Shown here one piece after another: positions 55,567 through 64,000 of a stretch of 64,000 nt of DNA. Each line of letters opens with the position of its first letter. Position 1 is the first letter of the stretch. Source of the DNA: Gammaproteobacteria bacterium. GTDB lineage: Bacteria; Pseudomonadota; Gammaproteobacteria; Enterobacterales; Permianibacteraceae. The DNA lies in assembly GCA_016182845.1 (NCBI GenBank), contig JACPFT010000005.1, forward strand, positions 310,001 to 374,000, in the 5' to 3' direction. The position numbers and the translations under genes were made by a program. The notes beneath the pieces are model-generated. The model saw only the letters and a list, made by a program, of their open reading frames with translations. It was not told the origin of the DNA and made no database searches.

Positions 55567-57471
55567 ATGAGCGCCACCCCCAATAAGGAAACCCTGAGCT
55601 TTCAGGCGGAAGTGAAGCAGTTGCTGCACCTCATGGTGCATTCCCTGTATTCCAACAAGGAAATCTTCCTGCGCGAGCTGATTTCCAATGCCGCCGACGC
55701 CGCCGACAAGCTGCGCTTCAAAGCCCTGGCCGACGACAAGCTCTGGGAAACCGAACCCAATCTCAAGATTCGCATCACCGCCGACAAAGCCGCGCGTACC
55801 CTCACCATTGCCGACAATGGCACAGGCATGACCCGCGACGAGTGTGCCCAGAATCTGGGCACCATCGCCCGCTCCGGCACGGCGGAATTCTTCCAGCAGC
55901 TGTCCGGCGATCAGCAGAAGGACGCCAAGCTCATCGGCCAGTTCGGCGTGGGCTTCTATTCCGCCTTCATCGTCGCCGACAAGGTGACGGTGCGTACCCG
56001 CGCCGCCGGCCATGAAGCCTCCCAGGCGGTGATCTGGGAATCCGCCGGCGACGGCTCCTACACCCTGGAAACGACCGAGAAGGCCGGGCGCGGCACGGAA
56101 ATCACCTTGCACCTGCGCGAGGGCGAGGACGAGTTTCTGGACGACTGGCGCCTGCGCTCGGTGATCACCAAGTATTCCGATCACATCTCCCTGCCCGTGG
56201 AAATGGTCAAGCCCTTCCATGGCGAAGAGAAGGACAAACCCGAGACTCCCGAGTACGAGGCGGTGAACCGCGCCACTGCGCTGTGGTTGCGCGACAAGAA
56301 GGAGCTGAAGGACGAGGAATACACCGAGTTCTACAAGCACATCGCCCATGATTTCGAGGACCCGCTGACCTGGACCCACAACAAGGTCGAGGGCAACCAC
56401 GAATACACCAGCCTGCTCTACATCCCGGGCCGCGCGCCCTACGATCTGTGGAACCGGGAGAAGGCGCACGGCCTGAAGCTCTACGTGCAGCGCGTGTTCA
56501 TCATGGACGACGCGGAAGTGTTCCTGCCGACTTACCTGCGCTTCGTGCGCGGCCTTATCGACTCCAACGATCTGCCGCTCAATGTGTCGCGCGAGATCCT
56601 GCAGGAGTCCAAGACCAGCCGCGCCCTGCGCGAGGCCACCGCCAAGCGCGTGCTGTCCATGCTGGACAAGCTGGCCCAGGACGACGGGGAGAAATACCAG
56701 AACTTCTGGAACGAGTTCGGCAATGTGCTGAAGGAAGGCCCGGCCGAGGACTTCGGCAACCGCGAGGCCGTCGCCAAGCTCCTGCGCTTCAGCTCGACCC
56801 ATACCGATGCCGAGAAGCAGGATGTCTCCATCCAGGACTACATCGGCCGCATGAAGCCCGAGCAGAAGGCCATCTACTACATCACCGCCGAATCCTTCGC
56901 CACCGCCAAGAATTCGCCGCATCTGGAGATCTTCCGCAAGAAGGGCGTCGAGGTCCTGCTCATGGCCGAGCGTATCGACGAGTGGCTGATGTCCCATCTG
57001 GAGGAGTTCGAGGGTAAAAAATTCGTCTCGGTCACGCGCGGCAAGCTGGACTTGGGCGAGCTGGCCGACGAGGAGGAGAAGAAGGCCGAGGAAGCGGCGC
57101 AGACGGAGTACAAGAGCCTGATCGAACGCGTGAAGACCGCCCTGGGAGACAAGGCCAAGGACGTTCGCGTCACCTCGCGTCTGACCAGCTCGCCGGCCTG
57201 TATCGTCGCCGACGACAAGGACATGAATCTGCAGCTGCAGCGCCTGCTCAAGCAGGCCGGCCAGGCCATGCCCGAACCCAAGCCCATCTTTGAGCTGAAT
57301 CCGGAACATGCCCTGGTCAAGCGCCTGCACGACGAGGCCGACGAGACTCGCTTCGAGGATCTGGTGGCCGTGCTCTTCGATCAGGCCTTGCTCGCCGAGT
57401 CCGGCCAGCTGAACGATCCGGCGGCCTTCGCGGCGCGCCTGAACAAGCTGTTGCTGGAACTGGTGCGCTAA
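55567..57471 (+). CDS. htpG: Chaperone HtpG (bacterial Hsp90)
   Basis: ATP-dependent chaperone. The N-terminal GHKL ATPase domain begins [31 protein letters not shown], with DNGTGM and [11 protein letters not shown]. The middle domain includes RVFIMDD and [11 protein letters not shown], and the C-terminal dimerisation domain is complete. 634 residues. The segment upstream, 55467-55566, carries no recognisable sigma-32 promoter to my eye. Confidence 0.97.
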   Translation: MSATPNKETLSFQAEVKQLLHLMVHSLYSNKEIFLRELISNAADAADKLRFKALADDKLWETEPNLKIRITADKAARTLTIADNGTGMTRDECAQNLGTIARSGTAEFFQQLSGDQQKDAKLIGQFGVGFYSAFIVADKVTVRTRAAGHEASQAVIWESAGDGSYTLETTEKAGRGTEITLHLREGEDEFLDDWRLRSVITKYSDHISLPVEMVKPFHGEEKDKPETPEYEAVNRATALWLRDKKELKDEEYTEFYKHIAHDFEDPLTWTHNKVEGNHEYTSLLYIPGRAPYDLWNREKAHGLKLYVQRVFIMDDAEVFLPTYLRFVRGLIDSNDLPLNVSREILQESKTSRALREATAKRVLSMLDKLAQDDGEKYQNFWNEFGNVLKEGPAEDFGNREAVAKLLRFSSTHTDAEKQDVSIQDYIGRMKPEQKAIYYITAESFATAKNSPHLEIFRKKGVEVLLMAERIDEWLMSHLEEFEGKKFVSVTRGKLDLGELADEEEKKAEEAAQTEYKSLIERVKTALGDKAKDVRVTSRLTSSPACIVADDKDMNLQLQRLLKQAGQAMPEPKPIFELNPEHALVKRLHDEADETRFEDLVAVLFDQALLAESGQLNDPAAFAARLNKLLLELVR

Positions 57472-57484
57472 GACCGTGAAAAAT

Positions 57485-57521
57485 GAAGCCTGTGGCGACA
57501 AGACGCCGCAGGCTTCTTTTT
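57485..57521 (+). terminator. Terminator after htpG
   Basis: GAAGCCTGTGGCG pairs with CGCCGCAGGCTTC (one wobble) over a six-base loop, followed by a T-run. Confidence 0.9.
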
Positions 57522-57600
57522 GATTCTCCGTGTTTTTCCCTTGGCACCGACCTCGGCGCCTGCTATCTAAGTAGTCATTGCCTTCAGTCAGGGTTCAGGC

Positions 57601-59034
57601 ATGACTATCGCGGCGGCCGTACTGCGCCATCTCAAATCCAATCACATCGTGTTTCGCGAGTGCCCTCATCCGCGTGCCGCCAATTTGAGCGAATCGGCGC
57701 ATCACTGCGACCTGGCGGGCTTCGAAGTGGCGCGGACCGTCCTGCTGCGCGACGAGCATGGCCCCCTGATGGCCGTGCTGCCGCTCAACACCCAGATCGA
57801 TTTCAATCGCTTGCGGATCGCCACGCGGCGTAGCCTCCGTCCGATCTGCGGACCCGAAGTGGACCGCCTGTTCCCGGACTGCGCCCCCGGCTGCCGACCG
57901 CCCTTCGGCGAGCTCTACGGACTGCCGGTGGTGGTGGAGCGCAGCCTTACCGATCTGCCCCAGGTTTATTTCGAGCCGGGTTGCCCCAGCTCCCTGATCC
58001 GGGTGTCGGGCAAGGACTTCGCCTTCCTCCTGGGCCGCGCGCCGCGTGCCGAGTTCGCCGCGCTGACCGAAACGGGCGCCGCGCCAACCTGCTTGTCCAA
58101 CGAGGCGGTCCTGGAACTGGCGCGGGAGACCCATTACGCGCCGCCCGACGACGAGGAAGTGCGCAAGCGCCTGGAGCAGGTCTACCGCCTGCCGGCCATG
58201 CCGGCGGTGGCGACACAAATCCTGAGCCTGGTGGCCAATCCCCAGTGCACGGCCAAGGAGCTGGCGGAACTGGTGGAGATGGACCCCAGCATAGCCGCCC
58301 AGGTGATTCGCTATGCCCGCTCCTCCTTCTTCGGCTACCGGGGCTCGGTGGACTCGATTCAGATCGCCATCACCCGCGTCCTGGGGTTCGACATCGTCTG
58401 CAATCTGGCGGTGGGTATCGCCGCCGGCCGCTTGTTCAAGCTGCCCAACGAGGGGCCCCTGGGTTTGAATGCCTTCTGGCGGCATGCCGTGTACACCGCC
58501 TCACTGGCCCAGGCCCTGGTGCGTCGCATGCCCGACGCCAGCCTGGTCAAACCGGGCACGGCCTATCTGGCCGGCCTCCTGCACAATATCGGCGTGCTGC
58601 TGCTCGGCCATATGTTCCCGCCGGAATATGCCTTCCTCAACAAGCTCCTGGCCCTGAAGCCCGAGTGCCCGCTGCCCATTCTGGAGCGGCGGCTGATGGG
58701 CATGGGCAGCGCCCACAAGCTGATCAGCTTGGGCCATGCCCAGATGGGCGGGCGGCTGATGCGCCACTGGAATCTGCCGGAGGAGGTCATCGCCGTCACC
58801 GAGCGCCATCACGAGACCGTGGTGGAGGGCCCGGCGACACCCTATGTGCGCCTGATCCAGGTGGTTAACGCGGTGTTGAGCCGCCAGGGCATCGGCGATG
58901 CCGCCTGCAGCGAAATCTGTCCCGGCTGGCTGGAGTCCTTGGGGCTGTCATTGGAAGCGGTGGATGCGGTGGCCAGCCAGTTGTTCGCCGGCGGCGAGGA
59001 CCTGGATCGGGTGGCCCGGCTGATGTCCAGCTGA
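57601..59034 (+). CDS. YbaK-like plus HDOD signal protein
   Basis: A 477-residue fusion. The N-terminal ~155 residues resemble the YbaK/ProX aminoacyl-tRNA deacylase fold (RECPHPRAANLSESAHH, VLPLNTQIDFNRL, FGELYGLPVVVERSL). The C-terminal ~285 residues are an HDOD domain (LPAMPAVATQILSLVANP, LAELVEMDPSIAAQVIRYA, LLHNIGVLLLGHMFPPEY, VTERHHE), a non-catalytic HD relative found in signalling. Whether the first domain still edits tRNA is unknown. It stands alone with its own start 84 bp after the htpG terminator. Confidence 0.85.
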   Translation: MTIAAAVLRHLKSNHIVFRECPHPRAANLSESAHHCDLAGFEVARTVLLRDEHGPLMAVLPLNTQIDFNRLRIATRRSLRPICGPEVDRLFPDCAPGCRPPFGELYGLPVVVERSLTDLPQVYFEPGCPSSLIRVSGKDFAFLLGRAPRAEFAALTETGAAPTCLSNEAVLELARETHYAPPDDEEVRKRLEQVYRLPAMPAVATQILSLVANPQCTAKELAELVEMDPSIAAQVIRYARSSFFGYRGSVDSIQIAITRVLGFDIVCNLAVGIAAGRLFKLPNEGPLGLNAFWRHAVYTASLAQALVRRMPDASLVKPGTAYLAGLLHNIGVLLLGHMFPPEYAFLNKLLALKPECPLPILERRLMGMGSAHKLISLGHAQMGGRLMRHWNLPEEVIAVTERHHETVVEGPATPYVRLIQVVNAVLSRQGIGDAACSEICPGWLESLGLSLEAVDAVASQLFAGGEDLDRVARLMSS

Positions 59035-59159
59035 TATGTCAATTTGCCCTCCCCGTTAGCGCGCAAAAATATTGCGCGGCAACCGACGTCTGTGTAATTC
59101 TTCGCCTTTTTCATCGCGCAACCCCATGCGCGGCTGCATCGGCCCTCGTTTGGCTTTAG

Positions 59160-59822
<663 letters not shown>

Positions 59823-59839
59823 GCAGCCCCCTGCCCAGC

Positions 59840-59866
59840 AAAGGCCGTGCACCCGCACGGCCTTTT
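59840..59866. terminator. Terminator between adk and the serine hydrolase
   Basis: AAAGGCCGTGC pairs with GCACGGCCTTT over a four-base loop and is followed by T residues. It lies between convergent genes. Confidence 0.88.
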
Positions 59867-59871
59867 GCGTT

Positions 59872-60852
59872 TCAGAAGGCTACGCCTGACCGCAGGGCCT
59901 TGCGTACCCGCTCGCGCAAGCCAAGTTCCGGCGCGAAGGCCAGTGCGCCGTCCGTCAGGGGCCAGATCCGGTTCTCCAGGACCACGAGGCTGGTCCGGCT
60001 CTCCGGGTAGTAGAGCAGTAGGGTCGTGTAACCCCCCGGCAGATAACCGGAGTGGCCCAGTTCGGTAAAGCCCTCCGAGGTGTCGATCTGCAGGCCGTAG
60101 CCGTAGCCGAGCCGGCCGAAAATCGGGTGCTCGCGGCTCATGCTGGCGCTCAGCATGGCCTGGCGGCTGGCCCGGCTGAGCAGGGGGCTCTCGTGCAGGC
60201 AATGGTTCCAGGCCAGGAGATCCCGCGCCGTCGAAACGATCTGGCCGGCGGGTACTTCCTGGCGCGATAGGGGGCGGTCGAGTTTTCGAGCGCGGCCTTG
60301 GGGGTCGGTGTCCTGGCCGGGCAGCACCTCCCGGGCGCTGCCGTCGGCTCGTGTATCCTCCATGCCGCAGCGGGCGAACAGCTCACCTGCCAGCGTGGCG
60401 AAGGATTTTCCGGTTTGCTTTTCCAGGAGCCTGCCCAGGAACTGGTAGCCGAGATTGCTGTAGGCGAAGGTCTTGCCCGGCTCGGCGGCCGGCGGCTGCT
60501 CTTCGGCGCGCAGGCCGGAGCTGTGGTTGAGCAAGTGCCGGACTTGCAGGCTCCTAGGCCAGATGCCGGACCGTTCCGGCCAGTAGCGGACCAGGGGCGT
60601 ATCCAGGGCCAGTTGGCCGCGATCCACGGCCTGGAGCACCAGGGCTGCGGTGATCTGCTTGCTGATGGAGGCGATGAGGAAGCGGCTGTCGCGGGCGATG
60701 CCCGGGCTGCGTTCCTCGTGCACCAGGCGTCCGCCCTGTTCGACGAGCGCGATGCCCTGCAAGGGTCGAGTCGCGGTAGGGGCCGCGTTCAAGACGGGGA
60801 GGCCGAGCAGCCAGAGGCCGGCGGCGAGGGTGAGGCGCGTGAACCTGCGCAT
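59872..60852 (-). CDS. Beta-lactamase-family serine hydrolase
   Basis: Exported class C beta-lactamase/penicillin-binding-protein-like hydrolase. It has a signal peptide (FTRLTLAAGLWLLGLPVLNAA), the nucleophile motif SISKQ (SxxK), YSN (YxN) in FAYSNLGYQFLG, and a C-terminal HSGYLPGG equivalent of the KTG box. 326 residues with the ATG at 60852. The family covers carboxylesterases, peptidases and beta-lactamases; the substrate cannot be told. Confidence 0.88.
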   Translation of the reverse strand: MRRFTRLTLAAGLWLLGLPVLNAAPTATRPLQGIALVEQGGRLVHEERSPGIARDSRFLIASISKQITAALVLQAVDRGQLALDTPLVRYWPERSGIWPRSLQVRHLLNHSSGLRAEEQPPAAEPGKTFAYSNLGYQFLGRLLEKQTGKSFATLAGELFARCGMEDTRADGSAREVLPGQDTDPQGRARKLDRPLSRQEVPAGQIVSTARDLLAWNHCLHESPLLSRASRQAMLSASMSREHPIFGRLGYGYGLQIDTSEGFTELGHSGYLPGGYTTLLLYYPESRTSLVVLENRIWPLTDGALAFAPELGLRERVRKALRSGVAF

Positions 60853-60893
60853 GGATGCTACCCAAAAAGCCGCCAGTATACGCCGGGTTTCAG

Positions 60894-62180
60894 CTACAGC
60901 AGATCCCGCAGCCGGAACCAGGCCATGGCCAGGACCAGGGCCGGCGTGCGCAGCCAGCGGCCGCCGGGGAAGGGCCGATGGGGGATCTTCGCGAACAGAT
61001 CCAGGCGGCTGGCATCGCCATGCACGGCCTCGGCGATCAGCTGTCCCGCGAGGCCGGTGAGCGCCATGCCGTGGCCGGAGAAGCCTTGCGCGAAGTAGAG
61101 GTTGCCGTCCAGGCGGCCGAAGTGGGGGGCGCGGTTCATGGTGATATCGACGAAGCCGCCCCAGCACCAGTCCATGCGTACGTCGGCGAGCTGGGGATAG
61201 ACGGCGAGCATGCGCCGGCGCAGGGATTCCTTGAGACGCGGCGGATCGAAGGTCGAGTAGCTGACCCGGCCGCCGAACAAGAGTCGGTGATCGGCGGACA
61301 GGCGGAAATAATCCAGGACGAAATTGGTGTCGCAGACCGCCGCATTATTGCGGATAAGGCTAGCGGCACGGGCTTCGCCCAAGGGCTCGGTGGCCGCGAT
61401 ATAGGTGCCCACCGGCATGATTCGGCGCCAGAGCTCCGGGACCAGGCCATCGATATAGGCATTGCCGCAGACGACCACGGTCTGGCAGCGCACCCGGCCA
61501 GCCGCGGTGTGCAGGACCGGCGCGGCGCCGCGTTCCAGACGCAGCACGCGGCTGTTCTCGTAGATCCGCACGCCCGCTCGTGCGGCGGCTTCGGCCAATC
61601 CTAAGGTGTAGTTGAGCGGGTGCAGGTGCCCGCTATGGGGATCCCAGAGTCCGCCCCGATAGCGCGGGCTGTCCACGACCTCCCGCAACCGCTCCCGGTC
61701 CCAGAGCTCCTGGCCCCCGTAGCCGTAGTGGCGCTCCAGGTGCTCGCGGTATTCTTCCAGTTCCTGGAGATGGCGCGGCTTGATGGCGGCATGCACGTAG
61801 CCCATCTGCAGCTCGCAGTCCATGCCGTGGCGAAGCACGCGCTGGCGGACGATGCCCATGGCCTCCCGGGACAGGGCGAACAGTTTTTGCGCATCGGCCA
61901 GGCCCAGGTAGCCCTCCAGCTTGCGCATGTCGCAGGCGTAACCGGTCAGGATCTGTCCGCCGCTGCGTCCCGAGGCGCCCCAGCCGACCCTCGCGCCCTC
62001 CAGCAGAATCACCGAATGGCCGCGCTCGGCCAGGTTCAGCGCCGCCGACAGGCCGGCGAGCCCGCCGCCGATGACGGCCACCTCGGCGCACTGTTCGCCT
62101 TCCAGGCAAGGGTGAACCGGGTGGGCATTGGCCGTGGCGGCGTAATAGGAATCGATATGTGCCGGGCGCTGGTCGTTCAT
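60894..62180 (-). CDS. puuB: Gamma-glutamylputrescine oxidase-like FAD oxidoreductase
   Basis: DAO-family flavoenzyme of putrescine degradation. The N-terminal DSYYAATAN is typical of PuuB-type enzymes; the FAD motif is VIGGGLAGLSAALNLAERG, then VGWGASGRSGGQILTGY, and the C-terminal FAQGFSGHGMALTGLAGQLIAEA. 428 residues. It lies downstream of the puuA-like gene on the same strand, separated by a family B repeat, which strongly supports the pathway assignment. Confidence 0.9.
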   Translation of the reverse strand: MNDQRPAHIDSYYAATANAHPVHPCLEGEQCAEVAVIGGGLAGLSAALNLAERGHSVILLEGARVGWGASGRSGGQILTGYACDMRKLEGYLGLADAQKLFALSREAMGIVRQRVLRHGMDCELQMGYVHAAIKPRHLQELEEYREHLERHYGYGGQELWDRERLREVVDSPRYRGGLWDPHSGHLHPLNYTLGLAEAAARAGVRIYENSRVLRLERGAAPVLHTAAGRVRCQTVVVCGNAYIDGLVPELWRRIMPVGTYIAATEPLGEARAASLIRNNAAVCDTNFVLDYFRLSADHRLLFGGRVSYSTFDPPRLKESLRRRMLAVYPQLADVRMDWCWGGFVDITMNRAPHFGRLDGNLYFAQGFSGHGMALTGLAGQLIAEAVHGDASRLDLFAKIPHRPFPGGRWLRTPALVLAMAWFRLRDLL

Positions 62181-62246
62181 GGGGGTGATTGGGCGCAGTT
62201 GTGCGGCGGAAGCCGGGATATTGGACGAAAATGTGGCATCTAATTT

Positions 62247-62341
62247 TCCGATCGTCCTTCGACAGGCTCAGGACGAACGGAAGCTCAGCGAGTTACCTAC
62301 CAAAAGTCCGTTCGTGGTGAGCCTGTCGAACCATGATCGGA
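62247..62341. repeat. Dispersed inverted repeat, family B
   Basis: Two 35-bp imperfect inverted arms (62247-62281 and 62307-62341) carry the words CTTCGACAGGCTCAGGACGAACGG and TCCGTTCGTGGTGAGCCTGTCG (each shorter in shared core). This is the cleanest example of the family in the window. It sits between puuA and puuB. Confidence 0.85.
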
Positions 62342-62387
62342 CTTTGCGGAGATGCCAAGGGTGTCCGCTTCCAGCCGGACGGGATGC

Positions 62388-63758
62388 TCACACCGTGCGC
62401 AGATACCATTCGTATTCCAGGGTGGTTACCTGATGGTTGAATTTTTCGAACTCCTCCCGCTTACAGGTCCGGTAGACATGGCAGAAGTCGGCGCCGAAGT
62501 ATTCGCTCAAGATCCCGGCTTTCTTGAAGTCGGTCAGGGCATGCAGCCAGGTGCGCGGCACGCTGGGCTTGTGCTGGGTATAGGCATTGCCCACGGTCAT
62601 GGGCGGCGGCTCTACCTGGTGGGCGATGCCGTGGTGCATGCCGGCCAGGATCGCCGCGACCACCAGGTAGGGATTGGCATCGGCGCCGCTGACCCGGTGC
62701 TCGATGCGCTTGGCGTCTTCCGGGCCGGCGGGGATGCGGATGGCGCAGGTTCGGTTGTTGAAGCCCCAGGCCGGGGCCAGGGGCACGAAGGCGTCGGGCT
62801 GGAAACGCCGGTAGGAATTGGCATTGGGCGCGAAGATGGCCATGGATTCGGGCATGGCCAGGGTCAGGCCGCCGATGGCGTGGCGCAACAGGTCCGAACC
62901 GATCATGTCCTTGCCCACGAAGACATTATTGCCCGCTTCGTCCAGGAGGGAGACATGCACGTGCATGCCGCTGCCGGCCTTGTCCTGGTAAGGCTTGGCC
63001 ATGAAGGTCGCCTCCATGTCGTGGCGCAGGGCCACGCCCTTGATTAGACGCTTCAGGAGCACGGCGTCGTCGCAGGCCTGCAGCGCGTCCGGGGTATGGG
63101 TCAGGTTGATCTCGTACTGGCCGGGGGAGAATTCGCTGACCGCCGTGTCGGCGGGGATGTCCTGGGTGTCGGCGGCGCGCTGCACGTCCTCGATGAAGTT
63201 GGCGAAGTCGTCCAACTCGTTGAGCCCGTAAACCTGGGTTGTCTTCAGGCGCTCACCGGTGGCCGGCGAGAAGGGCGTCTGGGGCTTGCGGTCGACTGTG
63301 CGTTCCTTGTCGATAAGATAAAACTCAAGCTCGACGGCGACGACCGGGGTCAGCTTCATCTTCTCGAAGCGTTCCTGGACCCGGGCCAGGACATGGCGCG
63401 GGTCGGCATAGAAGGTCGTGCCATCGTCATTGAGCATGGCGATCATGACCTGGGCCATGGGCTTGTGGTGCCAGGTGGTCGGCTTCAGGGTGTCGGGCAC
63501 CGGCCAGCACACCAGGTCGCGGTCACCCTCGTCGAAACCTAAGCCGGTGGCGTCGGAGGTGTCGCCCGTGATGTCCATGCCGAAGATCGACACGGGCAGG
63601 GAAACGCCCTTCTTATAGGCTTTGAGGAGGGTGTCGCGGTCGATGCGCTTGCCGCGTGGGATGCCGTTGATATCGGGGATGAGCAGGTCGATGGTGTGGA
63701 TGTCGGGATTCTCCCTGAGGAAGCTTTCCGCCTCCCGACAGTCGGTTTTCACGAACAT
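62388..63758 (-). CDS. puuA: Gamma-glutamylputrescine synthetase-like protein
   Basis: Glutamine-synthetase-superfamily ligase joining glutamate to putrescine. It has VVAVELEFYLID, EINLTHTPDAL, GSGMHVHVSLLDEAGNN, a lysine-containing ATP segment FAPNANSYRRFQPDAF and IRIPAGPEDAKRIEHR. 456 residues. The order with puuB and the lack of an adenylylation-site loop favour PuuA over GlnA. A GGTGA ribosome-binding site precedes the ATG at 63758. Confidence 0.92.
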   Translation of the reverse strand: MFVKTDCREAESFLRENPDIHTIDLLIPDINGIPRGKRIDRDTLLKAYKKGVSLPVSIFGMDITGDTSDATGLGFDEGDRDLVCWPVPDTLKPTTWHHKPMAQVMIAMLNDDGTTFYADPRHVLARVQERFEKMKLTPVVAVELEFYLIDKERTVDRKPQTPFSPATGERLKTTQVYGLNELDDFANFIEDVQRAADTQDIPADTAVSEFSPGQYEINLTHTPDALQACDDAVLLKRLIKGVALRHDMEATFMAKPYQDKAGSGMHVHVSLLDEAGNNVFVGKDMIGSDLLRHAIGGLTLAMPESMAIFAPNANSYRRFQPDAFVPLAPAWGFNNRTCAIRIPAGPEDAKRIEHRVSGADANPYLVVAAILAGMHHGIAHQVEPPPMTVGNAYTQHKPSVPRTWLHALTDFKKAGILSEYFGADFCHVYRTCKREEFEKFNHQVTTLEYEWYLRTV

Positions 63759-63774
63759 GATGTCACCAGTGTTA

Positions 63775-63801
63775 AATATATTGCTATGTGTTGTCGCACA
63801 A
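63775..63801 (-). promoter_or_regulatory. Candidate puuA promoter and near-palindrome
   Basis: On the minus strand, TTGTGC and TATATT are about 15 bp apart upstream of puuA. TTGT-CGC-ACAA (63791-63801) overlaps the -35 and could be an operator. The spacing is short of ideal. Confidence 0.35.
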
Positions 63802-64000
63802 TCCTAGTGGAGCCGAAGCCCGGATCGAAGTCAAGTGCGGCCGCAGCATTGCCGGGCGATTCGGCCGTTACGCCCTGTGAGGCGCATGGATTGGGCTTCC
63901 TGTCCCCGATGGGCCTTTTCTTGAAAAGATGGAGAGCAACGGCTTGCCGCCCGTCTATGCCCTGTGATATTGATTAAAATAATGAACACGTCAGCCCTCA
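63802..64000 (+). other. Right-end intergenic region with a possible gene start
   Basis: No supported gene is seen to about 63980. The last 19 bases begin ATGAACACGTC at 63982, preceded by AT-rich sequence, and may be the first codons of a plus-strand gene (MNTSAL) cut by the window edge. No ribosome-binding site is clear. Confidence 0.3.

Noticed and set aside
63696-63977. Plus-strand open frame at the right edge
   Set aside because: It overlaps the puuA start and promoter, lacks a ribosome-binding site and has no recognisable motif.

Overview
The window looks like a GC-rich gammaproteobacterial chromosome segment. The core order yebC-ruvC-ruvA-ruvB-ybgC-tolQRAB-pal-cpoB-queE-queC-nadA, gltX followed by Ala/Glu tRNA genes, a PsrA-like regulator beside fadE, a PilU-type ATPase and a GlyGly-CTERM exoprotein all fit that class, and the backbone order is close to what I remember of Pseudomonas. 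I cannot name a genus. No phage, insertion sequence, CRISPR array or replication origin is visible.

Layout. 1-9957: fatty-acid oxidation (psrA, fadE), a small exported protein, mnmC and folE (separated by a triplicated 26-bp repeat), an unknown protein, ltaE, a SEC-C protein and pdxB. 9944-14217: a GAF-GGDEF diguanylate cyclase, a Lon-family protease and a pair of small paralogous proteins. 14281-16736: tRNA-Val, gltX and five Ala/Glu tRNAs under a strong promoter. 16780-31057: yciA, then the yebC-ruv-tol-que backbone. Between ruvA and ruvB sits a three-gene cassette: an OphMA/SonM-like alpha-N-methyltransferase, a 91-residue putative split-borosin precursor and a TPR histidine kinase without receiver.

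31098-38035: a probable reactive-sulfur operon led by a BigR/SqrR/YgaV-like ArsR repressor (DUF2892 protein, RND adaptor and pump, thioredoxin-2-like protein, TauE/SafE exporter, ETHE1-like persulfide dioxygenase). Two copies of ATTAG-N6-CTAAT lie exactly at the arsR promoter and ahead of the DUF2892 gene. This block separates queC from nadA. 38085-42238: nadA, an exported methyltransferase-fold protein, a GST, pilU and tRNA-Ser. 42333-51103: a coupled four-gene operon (MipA/OmpV protein, DUF3019 protein, response regulator, kinase) divergent from a 1752-residue subtilisin-type protease with a GlyGly-CTERM tail. 51231-59822: 4.5S RNA, dnaX-ybaB-recR, an O-methyltransferase, htpG, a YbaK-HDOD protein and adk. 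59872-63758: a serine hydrolase and the putrescine genes puuB and puuA.

Most noteworthy are the putative split-borosin RiPP cassette inside the ruv locus, the self-consistent ArsR operator pair with an apparently leaderless arsR transcript, and two families of dispersed intergenic inverted repeats. All functions are inferred from sequence motifs and remembered family features; no database search was possible.
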